Shown here: one piece after another, positions 16,001-23,840 of the stretch
How positions within the stretch are numbered: the stretch's first letter is position 1
Layout of the letters: each line of letters opens with the position of its first letter
Assembly: GCA_963575745.1 (NCBI GenBank)
Contig: CAUYUJ010004534.1
Coordinates: 45,001 to 69,063 of the forward strand
DNA from: Prorocentrum cordatum
Lineage: Eukaryota; Sar; Dinophyceae; Prorocentrales; Prorocentraceae
DNA length: 24,063 bases
Direction of reading: 5' to 3'
The notes under the pieces: generated by a model
Databases searched by the model: none
The model's input: only the letters and a program-made list of their open reading frames with translations
What the model was told of the DNA's origin: nothing
Program-made: the position numbers and the translations under genes

Positions 16001-17686
16001 GAAGGGCCGCCCTTTGCTCCGCCGCCCTTGCTTGCGGCCGCCTAGCAGGTCGTCGAGTTCGGCGGCGTGCCCACCGATGTCGCCGCAAAGATGACGAAGC
16101 CCTCCTTGATTCAAGTTGCTGTTCGCACTGAGGTCGAACGAGCCCAAGCGGCAGAGAAGGCGCTCGTGGGCGAGTGGAGAGCGCGAGTGGACACTACCCT
16201 GGGGGCAATGGTCGAGGGGGGGCCCGACGCGGGCACCGAGCAAGACTCCACAGTGGCGGGCATCTTGGCCGAGCTCGAGGACTTCAACGTCATGCACTCC
16301 AACTCCGATGGGACCAAGTACGTGTCCTGCATCGCTCGCCACGGCAAGTCGGCGACGTCGCTTGCCGCCTACAGGGTGTGGCTCTGCGAGCAGGCGGCCA
16401 CCGTGGCCGTGATGCGGGCATGGCGCAAGGGTTTTGCGCTGCCCCCACGGCCAGCGCTCTGTCAGCCGGCCGACCAGGAGGTCGCAGCGCCCATCGAGGG
16501 TGCAGTCGCTGGCGGCGGCGCCCAGGCTGGCGCGCAGGTGTCGACGCCGCTGGCCATCACGAACTTCGACAGCACACAGACCAGCGCGGCTGCCGGCGCT
16601 GGCGCGCCTGCTGCGGCCACCGCTGCTGGCCCCGCCAGCGGCGCCGTCGCGGGGGATCCCAACGAGGCGGGGAAGTCGCAGTCACAGGGCGCCAACAGCG
16701 CCCTCGTGGACTCACAGACGCCCACCGAGCCAGCTGCTGATCCAACTGCTCCGCCTGATCAGCATCATCAGCTTGGTAAGTGTGCTGCTGCTGCTGGGTG
16801 GGCTCCTGAGGCATCAGCTGCTCAGCCTGCCGCTGGTGGGGCTCCTGGGACTCCTGAGCCTCCTGCGCCTCAGGAGCGACCTGGATCGTTTGCACCGCTT
16901 GCGCTGGTGGCCGCCCCCGCGTCTGGCCTTCAGGACGTCTTGGGCGTCTTGGACGCGTCGGGCGAGCCCACGACGTCACTTGCCGACTACGGCGAGAACA
17001 GGCTGTGCAAGCAAACCAACCGTGGAGGGACTACGAAGGATCGGTTGTGGGTCGAGGCAGACGCTGAGTGGGTTGCCGACTTGCGGTTTCACTTCATTGG
17101 GGACGTCGTGTTCACAGTTGGCCTGAACCCTCCTGCCAAAGTATGCGCGCCAGCAGGCCAGGTGACGATCGTGTGCAGCGACATGGACTCGGACGATCAT
17201 TTGACCTACAACGCGTGGATCATCCCGAACCCGTCCACGACGAAGATTGGCGCTGCCCTGTGCGTTCCGGCATGGTGCGCTCGAGTCAACTCCAAGGAGG
17301 GGGATTCCGTCAGCACTGCGCTTGGGACTGCTGAGCCCCTCGACGTCGTCGTGGCCGATGGCGACGCGAGGCTGTCCTTCTCCCTCGCGGTGCCCTACCT
17401 GTCGGTGTGCCCGCCGCCGCCGGCCAAGGAGGACGGCGGCGAGGGCGGCGACGGCAACGCCGAGATGGATCCTGAGGGGCAGGAGGGGGAGGAGTTCCAT
17501 GACGTGAGGTTCGTGGAGGTGACTCGCGGGCCCTTCGAGCACGAGTCCACGAAGAAGGCCGAGGGCGAGAGGAAGCGGAAGGCGGCGCAGGCACAGAAGG
17601 AGGCGGCGAAGCGGAGGAGGGTGGAGTTGGATGCGGAGGACGAGGACCCGAGGCTGGCTGGGGTACTGAGCCACATGCTTCGGTGA
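12499..17686 (+). CDS. Gene B: six-exon gene, about 1,270-residue nuclear-looking protein of unknown function (5' end not found)
   Basis: Exons 12499-13052, 13291-14431, 14789-14845, 15157-15345, 15548-~15775 and 16049-17686 (TGA) join in consistent phase. The N-terminal block (VVKRYAAGIEKHGIV ... WTLHCIAGATLNESVYKAL) resembles in layout a ParB/Srx-type fold but lacks the usual GxxR, so this is only a guess. Exon 2 then has a Lys/Ala-rich basic stretch (13672-13740), helical regions and an acidic EEPDDPDDDDDD run. Exons 4 and 5 are helical with a Lys/Ala-rich end. Exon 6 has an Ala/Gly/Pro-rich linker, a beta-rich domain (RFHFIGDVVFTVGLNPPAKV ... LSFSLAVPYLSVCPPPP) and a basic C terminus (KRKAAQAQKEAAKRRRVELD) that looks like a nuclear import signal. 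It may be two genes, but no stop separates the exons once spliced. Confidence 0.6.
13053..13290 (+). other. Gene B intron 1 (GT-AG) with an internal tandem duplication
   Basis: Junctions GACCAG|GTACGG and GCCAAG|GTTCGA share AGGT; phase 2 on both sides. Roughly 13156-13240 contains two imperfect copies of a 40-45 base unit built from GATCCGACGTTCCA and CGAACGATTCGACGCCGA. Confidence 0.6.
13291..14431 (+). CDS. Gene B exon 2
   Basis: After GGCCAAG it reads FDGFWDSFTDFRRCRSAWTK, LKEAHLDQWLLQFGEDNVDF, through the Lys/Ala-rich run, to VTAAILINDVMQMGK. With exon 1 it gives exactly 565 codons. GGGAAG|GC at 14431 is the donor. Read-through would add only AQKKEK before a stop in A-rich sequence. Confidence 0.75.
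14432..14788 (+). other. Gene B intron 2 (GC-AG), A-rich
   Basis: Junctions GGGGAAG|GCGCAA and AATTAAG|GCGCCG share AAGGCGC (7 bases). The 357-base body is about 90% A+T with many A runs on the + strand, like the methyltransferase introns and unlike everything else nearby. Phase 0 on both sides. Confidence 0.7.
14789..14845 (+). CDS. Gene B exon 3 (19 codons)
   Basis: Reads APPPSGYPGDVLLDSRAEQ between the A-rich intron and a CT-rich intron. Phase 0 on both sides. A GT donor (CAA|GTCAG) is used; a GA donor after CTCTTG is an alternative. Confidence 0.5.
14846..15156 (+). other. Gene B intron 3 (GT-AG by this model), CT-rich
   Basis: Mostly CTC/CCT-rich pyrimidine ending TGTCCGCGTAG. Phase 0 on both sides. 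The donor is uncertain (GT at 14846 or GA further upstream). Confidence 0.5.
15157..15345 (+). CDS. Gene B exon 4
   Basis: After CCGCGTAG it reads EHGRALHDIFGTLWESQAKL, NCFMAMRASYTIHMLEKLLR and so on to SDSAVAKLQ, strongly protein-like and helical. Ends CTACAG|GC in phase 0. Confidence 0.7.
15346..15547 (+). other. Gene B intron 4 (GC-AG)
   Basis: Junctions GCTACAG|GCCGCG and CCTCGAG|GCCGCT share AGGCCGC (7 bases). Phase 0 on both sides. Neither a long CT tract nor an A-rich body is present. Confidence 0.65.
15548..15775 (+). CDS. Gene B exon 5
   Basis: Reads AAVSFSTRATASIMKTDCMN, TTTDECAAMWAKIVGRGTEL and on to QEWKVFEQAERAKAGKAKIQ. Ends either at ATCAAG|GC (15775) or at TTGGGA|GTCGG (15787); both are phase 0. 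Confidence 0.7.
15776..16048 (+). other. Gene B intron 5 (5' end 15776 or 15788)
   Basis: Contains in-frame TAA at 15796, a GGA/GAG run at about 15840-15870 and an acceptor CCTAGCAG. Phase 0 with either donor. Confidence 0.55.
16049..17686 (+). CDS. Gene B exon 6 (C-terminal half)
   Basis: 545 codons plus TGA after the acceptor GCCTAGCAG. It starts VVEFGGVPTDVAAKMTKPSL. Segments in order: a helical domain to about residue 150, an Ala/Gly/Pro/Gln linker, a beta-rich domain, an acidic EGGDGNAEMDPEGQEGEE stretch and a basic C terminus ending LSHMLR. The large uninterrupted frame and balanced codon use support real coding. Confidence 0.75.
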   Translation, partial: VVEFGGVPTDVAAKMTKPSLIQVAVRTEVERAQAAEKALVGEWRARVDTTLGAMVEGGPDAGTEQDSTVAGILAELEDFNVMHSNSDGTKYVSCIARHGKSATSLAAYRVWLCEQAATVAVMRAWRKGFALPPRPALCQPADQEVAAPIEGAVAGGGAQAGAQVSTPLAITNFDSTQTSAAAGAGAPAAATAAGPASGAVAGDPNEAGKSQSQGANSALVDSQTPTEPAADPTAPPDQHHQLGKCAAAAGWAPEASAAQPAAGGAPGTPEPPAPQERPGSFAPLALVAAPASGLQDVLGVLDASGEPTTSLADYGENRLCKQTNRGGTTKDRLWVEADAEWVADLRFHFIGDVVFTVGLNPPAKVCAPAGQVTIVCSDMDSDDHLTYNAWIIPNPSTTKIGAALCVPAWCARVNSKEGDSVSTALGTAEPLDVVVADGDARLSFSLAVPYLSVCPPPPAKEDGGEGGDGNAEMDPEGQEGEEFHDVRFVEVTRGPFEHESTKKAEGERKRKAAQAQKEAAKRRRVELDAEDEDPRLAGVLSHMLR

Positions 17687-18420
17687 ACGCGCAGCGTGCA
17701 GCGTGCAGTGTTGCGCGCCATGTCGAATTCGGCAGCGCCTCGGCGCCTCGGGGTTAGCAGGCAGCAGCCGCCGCGCACACAGTGCGCAGATTGCACATCC
17801 CTCCACATCCTCCCGTCTCTCCTCCTCCTGCCTGCTCCTCCTCCCCCTCCACCTTCGCCCCGACATCCTGTTCCTCATCCTCCTCCCTCATCCTCTTTCC
17901 TTCTTTCCTCCTCCCCCTCGCCCTCCCCTCATCCCCGTCTCCTCATGCATCCGTCGGCCCTTCGGGCCACCCAGTCGGCGCCAGCAGAGGGTTTGGCATA
18001 GAGCCAGGCCATAGAGCCCAGTTGCCAGTCTGCTGGCCTGCTGTTTGGCGGGCGCCCGACGCCCGACTTTGGGGGCTCGGACCCGGAGTGTTGCGGAGAG
18101 GGGGGCCCTGAATAAAACAAAGACGACCGATCAACACATCAACACTGGCCCCCCCATGCCAGCATGCCACACCGCTCCGCTTCAAGCCTCCAGGCAGCTT
18201 GGGTGGTTTTAGCCTTTAGCCCCCCCCGCGGCATCGTGGTCGCAACGCAGCGCGGGCACGCCTGCGTCGCGGCACAGGACTTGGCGGGCGGGGCGGCTCT
18301 CAGAGAAACGACGCATGCTTCTCTGCCTGCTCGGTGCCACTCCCATTACCCTCCTCAGAGGGGCTCTCCTCGCTCTCCTCCTCCTCCGTGCCATCTTCTT
18401 CTTCCTCTCAGGTTCCCCTC
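17687..18420. other. No gene seen; 3' flank of gene B
   Basis: Starts with short GCAGCGT repeats after the stop, then a CT-rich stretch (17808-17945). The remainder is GC-rich, with AATAAA at 18111 that I do not interpret as a poly(A) signal. Confidence 0.5.
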
Positions 18421-18722
18421 ATCTTCTATCCTCTCCATTCCTCCCTCTCCCTCCCCCCCTCCTCCCTCCTCCTCCTCCTCCTCCTCCTCCTCCTCCTCCT
18501 CCTCCTCCTCCTCCTCCTCCTCCTCCTCCTCCTCCTCCTCCTCCCCCACTCCTCCTCCTCCTCCTCCTCCTCCTCCTCCTCCTCCTCCTCCTCATCGTCC
18601 CCTCTCCTCCCCTCCCCTCCCCGTCCTCTCCCCTCCTCCCTCCCCCCCTTCCCTCCCTCCTCCTCCTCCTCCTCCTCCTCCTCCTCCTCCTCCTCCTCCT
18701 CCTCCTCCTCTCCTCCTCCTCC
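18421..18722 (+). repeat. CTC/CCT triplet tract
   Basis: About 300 bases of nearly pure CTC with short CCC/ATC interruptions, same type as at 12190. No exon-like sequence follows it. Confidence 0.95.
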
Positions 18723-19105
18723 CCCGCGACCCCGAGTGCTGAGTGGTCGGGTCGGGCGAGCCGCCTGCTGTCGGACCGTCCCCCGTCCTTCGCAGCACGC
18801 TGCCCGCTATCCCAGTTTCCTCCTCTTACCGTCCCCCTCCCCGTCCAATCCACCTCCGCCAGTTTCTAACTTGGGCTCGAATCCGAGATCTGAGGTTTGG
18901 GGCTCTTTGGCCCTCGGGGGCCGTCGGGGGCCCTCTCCCCGTCGCCGCGGCTGGACGCAGCTCGAACAAAAGTTGACCCCAGGAAGGTGCGTTTCGAGCT
19001 GATTGGTCACCAATCTGATTGGTCCGAGGATCCCTCGCCTCCGCCCTCGTCGGCGCGGCTGCCCGCCCGCCTCTCACCGCCGTAGCCGCCGACGACGCCG
19101 CCGCT
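18723..19105. other. No gene seen; contains a CCAAT-type palindrome
   Basis: GATTGGTCACCAATC at 19001-19015 is a perfect 15-base inverted repeat, followed at once by a second TGATTGGT (19016-19023). No coding pattern is evident. Confidence 0.6.
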
Positions 19106-19107
19106 GC

Positions 19108-19114
19108 CGTCTTT

Positions 19115-19155
<41 letters not shown>

Positions 19156-19257
19156 TTCGTCGTCCTTCGTCGTCCGTCGTCCGTCGACGCGCCGTCGTCC
19201 GTCGCCGTTCGTCCGTTCGTCCGTTCGTCCGTCGTCCGTCGTCCCTCGTCCGTCGTT

Positions 19258-19293
<36 letters not shown>

Positions 19294-19480
19294 CTCGTTT
19301 TCGTCGTCCGTGCCGACGTCGTCGTCGCTAGCGCCGCCGCCATCCCCGTCGCGGCCGCCGTCGCCGCCATCGTCGTCGCCTTCGCCGTCGCCGTTGCTGT
19401 CGCCGCCGCCGCAGGCTTCGTTGTCGTCGTCGCCGTCGCCGTCCGCGACGTCGTCGCTGCCGTCGCTCCTCTCGGAGAAG
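19108..19480 (+). repeat. CGT triplet repeat domain
   Basis: (CGT)n runs at about 19116-19155 and 19250-19295 inside a degenerate CGT/CGC field. Poly-Val and poly-Ser translations are artefacts. Confidence 0.92.
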
Positions 19481-19605
19481 GTGACGGGAATGGAACCGAT
19501 GATGGATGAGGATGAGTCGGGAGGGGAAAAGTGGTGAAACGGTGAGGGAGGAGAATGGGAAGAGGGGGAGGACGAGGAGGAGGACGGCTTACAGCGCTAA
19601 AGGCT

Positions 19606-19694
19606 CCTGGGGCCCTCCTGGGGTCGATTTCGCCCCGCGCTTCCCCAGCTAAGTCTGCTGGGGTCGATCTCGCCCCGTGCGTCCCCAGCAAGTG
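19606..19694 (+). repeat. Two-copy semi-palindromic repeat
   Basis: Two copies of CTGGGGTCGATYTCGCCCCG followed by TCCCCAGC, at about 19616-19650 and 19659-19692. The CTGGGG ... CCCCAG ends recall the minisatellite at 5287-6460. Confidence 0.8.
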
Positions 19695-19714
19695 GGGTCA
19701 CGCCAGGAGCTCCT

Positions 19715-20578
19715 AACCACATCCCCAGCCCTACACGCCCTAATCCTACATACCCTACTAGCCCCACAAGCCCTAACTCTACAGACTCTAACCTGCAGAC
19801 CCTAACCCAATATACCCTAACACTACAGACCCTAACCCTACAGACCCTACGAGCCCTACAGAGCCGAACCCCCCACACTCGAACCCTACAGACCCTGATC
19901 CTACATACCCTAACCTGACAGACCCTTACCCGACAGACCCCGCTCGCCTTACATACCCTAACCTACATACCCCAAGATTACATATTCTATCCCTGCATAC
20001 CCTAACCCTACATACCCTGACCCTACATGTCACACTAAGCCTACAGGCCCGAATATTTCAGGCAACAATCTCACATGCCCTAACCCTACAGCCCCTAATC
20101 CAAAATACTCTACTAGACCGACATGCCCTAGCACCACATACCCTAATCCTGCGTGCCCATACCCCAAGCCTACAGGCCCTAAGCCTACATACCCTATTCA
20201 CCCCACAGACCCTCAGCCTACAGACTCTGACCTCCAGACTCTAACCCTACAGGCCCTGACCTAGGTACCATAAGCCTACAGACCCGGCCAACCCTGCATA
20301 CCCTAATCCGTTAGATTTAGAACCCTACATACCCTAACGCTACATACCCTAACGCTACATACCCTAACCATACAGGCCATACCAACCCTACATACCGTAA
20401 CCCTACATACTCGAACCTTACATACCCAAACCCTACAGACCTTACCCCTACAGACCCTAACCCCACATAACCCACTAACCCTACATACCCGAAACCGACA
20501 TACCCTAACACTACATTACCCAGCCCTACAGACTCTAACCATACATACCCTAGCCGTACAGACCCTCAACCTAACCTA
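19715..20578 (+). repeat. Degenerate telomere-like array, C-rich strand (CCCTAA / CCCTACANA)
   Basis: Dozens of CCCTA-containing units, mostly CCCTAA, CCCTACATA and CCCTACAGA. It resembles the complement of TTTAGGG/TTAGGG telomere repeats but is too degenerate for an active telomere. Confidence 0.88.
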
Positions 20579-20589
20579 AGGCCATTCAT

Positions 20590-20830
20590 CATCATCACCA
20601 TCATCAGGGACGAGAAGGAGGGGGAGGAAGATGAGGAGGAGGAACAGGAGGAGGAGGACGACGAGGATGACGACGAGGAGGATGCCCGAGGAGGACGAGG
20701 AGCAGGAGGAGGAGGCAGGAGGCAGGAGGCAACGAGGAGGAGGAAACAGAAATATGATGAGGCAGGGATAGAAAGAGGAGGCAAGCAGATAAGGCAGGAG
20801 GAGGAGCAGGCATGATGATGAGTCAGCAGT
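20590..20830 (+). repeat. GAG/GAC purine-rich tract
   Basis: Degenerate GAGGAG with GACGAC and GCAGGA. Minus-strand translations as poly-Ser or poly-Leu are artefacts. Confidence 0.88.
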
Positions 20831-21128
20831 CAGCGGGAGGTCGTAGGAGGGGCAGGAGGAGATTCCCAAGGCAAGTCAAACATATTACCATGCGGGTCTT
20901 ACCGTTGGAGTAATGTTTTACACATGCATCGAATAGTCATCACACTTTGAACCCAGGACTGCGGCTGCAGCTCGAGAGTTCCTCGCGCTTCCTGGGAGAA
21001 TCTCAAAACGCCCCTTCGTCTCCCTCCTTCCTCATTCATCCCTCCTCCCCGGGCGGACCGCACATCACCACGTCGCGGCCTCGCGTCCGCCCTACTACCG
21101 GCTCGTCAGGCATGGCATCTCAGTGATT
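20831..21128. other. Low-repeat core between mirrored repeat classes; no gene seen
   Basis: The least repetitive part of the right-hand 5 kb, with a moderately AT-rich part (20880-20955). No ORF of protein-like composition is present. It sits at the centre of the symmetry described in the findings. Confidence 0.6.
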
Positions 21129-21272
21129 TGCTCCACATCTCCTGCACCTCCTCCACCTCCTCCATCTCCTCCACCTCCTCCTTCTCCATCTCCTCCATAT
21201 CCTCGATGTCCCCCATCTCCCCCGTCTTCTCCACCTCATCATCCTGCTCCTCCTCCTCGTCCTCCTCCTAAT
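21129..21272 (+). repeat. CTCC-rich pyrimidine tract
   Basis: CTCCACCTCCTCC-type repeats, the reverse-complement class of 20590-20830. Confidence 0.88.
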
Positions 21273-21444
21273 ATGGCTTGTCAAGCATGGCCTATCAGGC
21301 GTGGCATACGTGCTGCAGCGAGGCGGAAACGCTACGCGAACTCCACCAATTGGGCCATGCCCGGCGATCTCTGTGGGGTACGGGGCGTGTAAGGGGTCTG
21401 CAATACGATGAAGACGGGGAGGAGTTTGAAACATTCGAGTCGCA

Positions 21445-22022
21445 TGGTCGTAGGGCCTTAGGGTCTTAGGGTCTTAGAGCCATAGTGTATTCGGATATCA
21501 GGGTCTTAGGGCACGAGGGTATTTGGGCATCCGGGCACTGGGGTCTTAGGGTCCTAGGGTATCAGGGTTCTAGTGTGTTATGGTCTTAGGGCGTTCGGGC
21601 CTTAGGGGATCAGGGCATCAGGGTATTAGGGTAGTTGCGCCTTAGGGTCTTCGGGTTTTAGGGTCTTAGGGCATTGGAACACGATGTTCTTGAGGTGTTC
21701 GGGTCTTAGGGTCGCATGGTCGTAGGGCAATAGGGTCTCAGGGCAGTATGGTCTTAGGGCATTAGGGCCTACGGACCCCAATGCGTTAGGGTATTAGGGT
21801 CTTTGGGCATTAAGGTAGTAGGGTCTTAAGGTATTAGGGTCTTAGGGCTTTAGGCCCTAGAGCATTAGGGTCCTAGGGTGTTAAGGTCGTAGGGCCCGAG
21901 GGCCTCAGGGTATCAGTGTTTTGGAGTCTTATGGTATTGGGGTCATAGCGTATTAGGGTCTTAGGGTATTAGGGGGTCCTGGGGTCTGATGTCATTAGGG
22001 CATTTGGGTCTCAGGGCCTTAC
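21445..22022 (+). repeat. Degenerate telomere-like array, G-rich strand (TTAGGG with GTC/GTA/GCA spacers)
   Basis: Units such as TTAGGGTC, TTAGGGTA and TTAGGGCA recur about every 8-9 bases, opposite in orientation to 19715-20578. Confidence 0.88.
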
Positions 22023-22029
22023 GGGCAGT

Positions 22030-22450
22030 CGTGGTCGCCGTCATCGCAATCTTCGCAGACATCGCAGACGACGCAGACGACGACGCCGACGCCGACGCCG
22101 ACGACGACGGCGGCGGTGACGACGACGAGAACGTCGACGTAGACGAACGACGACGACGAGCAAACGAGCGACGACGAGCGACGACGACGGCGTCGACGAC
22201 ACCAACGACGATGTCGACAACGACGACGGCGGCGACGAGCGACGACGACAACGACGACGATGGACGTCGACCACGGACGTCGACGTCGGCGTACGCGACG
22301 GCGACGACGACGTCGAGTGCGTATTCGCCGGCGTCGACGACGGCGTCGACGGCGACGACGTCGAAGACGAAGACGACGGCGGCGATGCTGACGACGACGA
22401 CGTCAGCGTCGTCGTCGACGACAACGACGACGACGACGGCGACGGGCACC
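22030..22450 (+). repeat. CGA/GAC triplet repeat domain
   Basis: Degenerate (GAC)n, the reverse-complement class of the CGT domain at 19108. A short duplicated 20-base unit ending CCCCTTGGGCACTGGCG (about 22472-22513) and a (CGT)n patch (22512-22545) follow. Confidence 0.9.
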
Positions 22451-22545
22451 GTTGACGAGCGCGGAGATGCGCCAACCCCTTGGGCACTGGCGCCGACCCC
22501 TTGGGCACTGGCGTCGTCGTCGTCGTCGTCCTCGTCGTCCTCGTC

Positions 22546-22975
22546 GTGATGACGATGATGATAATGATGATGATGATGACGATGGTGATGATGATGGTGA
22601 TGATGACTGTGATGATGACGACGATTATGACGATGAAGACGTCGGCGATGATGATGGTGATTATGATGGTGATGGTAATGGGGATGCCGTGGTGACGATG
22701 ATGATGATGATGGTGATGATGATGACCAGGGTGTTCATGATGCAAATGATGATGATGCTGAAACATACGATGGAGCTAAGGATGATGATAACGATGAGAA
22801 TACTGACGATGGTGACGCTGATGTTGAGTATGATGATGTTCATGATGATGACGATGATTAAACTCATCATGAAGATCATGATGAAACTTGAGACGACGAC
22901 GACGATGATGGTTGTGAAGATAATGAACACGATTATGATGGCTGGCATGATGACGACGCTTATGATGACGTTGAG
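22546..22975 (+). repeat. GAT-rich triplet repeat domain
   Basis: GATGATGAT with GAC, GGT and TAT variants over about 430 bases. Long Asp- or Met-rich ORFs here are artefacts. Confidence 0.92.
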
Positions 22976-23031
22976 TTTCAGCTGCTGCCCTACTTGCAGC
23001 AACCAGCCGCCGCCGCCAAGCGTGCCTCTGG

Positions 23032-23099
23032 AAAATCATGCAATGCGAGACGCTGGCTTTCCGGAAATTCGTGCAATGCGAAACGCTGGCTTTCTGCAA
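23032..23099 (+). repeat. Two tandem copies of a 34-35 base unit
   Basis: Both copies contain TGCAATGCGARACGCTGGCT followed by TTC, preceded by GGAAA. They lie between the GAT domain and the palindromic arrays. Confidence 0.85.
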
Positions 23100-23134
23100 A
23101 AGCTCTCTTCATGGGACATGTTAAAACGTCACAC

Positions 23135-23395
23135 TCCCCGCACGGGGGGGGGGGAAGCGGAACCCCCGTACGGGGAGTCGGGGACGTCCTCGAGTCCCCG
23201 CCCAGGGGGGGGGGAAGCGGAACCCCCGTACGGGCAGACGACCCTTGTATTGTTTTGATATGCCTTTGGCTCCCCGTACGGGGGGGGGGAAGCGGAACCC
23301 CGCCTCGGTCAGACGGCCTAAGACAGGGGGAGTCGGGGACGTCCCCGAGTCCCCGCACGGGGGGGGGGAAGCGGAACCCCCGTACGGGGAGCCGA
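23135..23395 (+). repeat. Four-copy G-run / CCCCCGTACGGGG hairpin repeat
   Basis: Copies near 23137, 23199, 23273 and 23351 share ACGGGGGGGGG, then GAAGCGGAACCCC and usually CGTACGGGG. Runs of nine or more G pair with the following CCCCC, and CCCCGTACGGGG is itself palindromic. Spacing between copies is irregular (60-80 bases). Confidence 0.88.
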
Positions 23396-23423
23396 AGCCT
23401 TCGGAAAAGTTTCGCTTAGCTCC

Positions 23424-23840
23424 ATGACCTCGCACCTCGGCTCAGACTCCGGAGATCCGTGCGGTGCGGGCCCCGCCATGTCCGGAAATCCCTGGGGAGT
23501 CGGGGACGTCCCCGAGGCGAGGGGGGTAGGGGGTGGCTGGGGAGTCGGGGACGTCCCCGAGGAGGGGATGGTGGTGTCCGGAAATCCCTGGGGAGTCGGG
23601 GACGTCCCCGAGGTGAGGGGGGTGGGGGGTGGCTGGGGAGTCGGAGACGTCCCCGAGGAGGGGATGGTGGTGTCCGGAAATCCCTGGGGAGTCGGAGACG
23701 TCCCCGAGGAGGAGGAGGAGGAGTACTCTCGTAGCGAGCGGGGGGGGGGGGCCTGGGGAGTCGGAGACGTCCCCGAGGCCCCCTGGGGAGTCGGAGACGT
23801 CCCCGAGGCAGGCCCCCTGCGGACATCATCATTCTCATGA
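23424..23840 (+). CDS. Doubtful ORF made of 96-base (32-residue) repeats
   Basis: ATG-initiated, 138 codons. The unit begins SGNPWGVGDVPE and includes RGVGGGWGVGDVPEEGMVV. Two full copies and a partial third start at 23481, 23577 and 23673, exactly 96 bases apart, which preserves frame. A true repetitive Gly/Val/Pro protein is possible, but the DNA repeat with its palindromic core explains the frame equally well, and I lean toward non-coding. Confidence 0.15.
   Translation: MTSHLGSDSGDPCGAGPAMSGNPWGVGDVPEARGVGGGWGVGDVPEEGMVVSGNPWGVGDVPEVRGVGGGWGVGDVPEEGMVVSGNPWGVGDVPEEEEEEYSRSERGGGAWGVGDVPEAPWGVGDVPEAGPLRTSSFS
23490..23812 (+). repeat. Palindromic-core minisatellite (GGGGAGTCGGGGACGTCCCC)
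   Basis: Seven copies of CTGGGGAGTCGGRGACGTCC followed by CCGAGG. CGGGGACGTCCCCG is a perfect 14-base palindrome in three copies; the other four have CGGAGACGTCCCCG. The first five copies fall in a 96-base higher-order unit; the last two are 27 bases apart. Confidence 0.9.

Noticed and set aside
16776-16873. Possible GTAAGT...CTCAG intron inside gene B exon 6
   Set aside because: It would be 98 bases and shift the frame, while the unspliced frame is open for 545 codons on both sides.
18111-18116. AATAAA polyadenylation signal
   Set aside because: Dinoflagellates generally do not use it, and it lies more than 400 bases past the gene B stop.
19078-19090. CCGTAGCC, a partial match to the spliced leader
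   Set aside because: Only eight bases match and the CATTTTGGC part is absent.
19715-22022. Functional telomere
   Set aside because: Units are highly degenerate, internal and in two orientations.
22452-23258. Asp/Met-rich ORF through the GAT domain
   Set aside because: Translation of a triplet repeat, continuing into unrelated repeats without protein-like composition.
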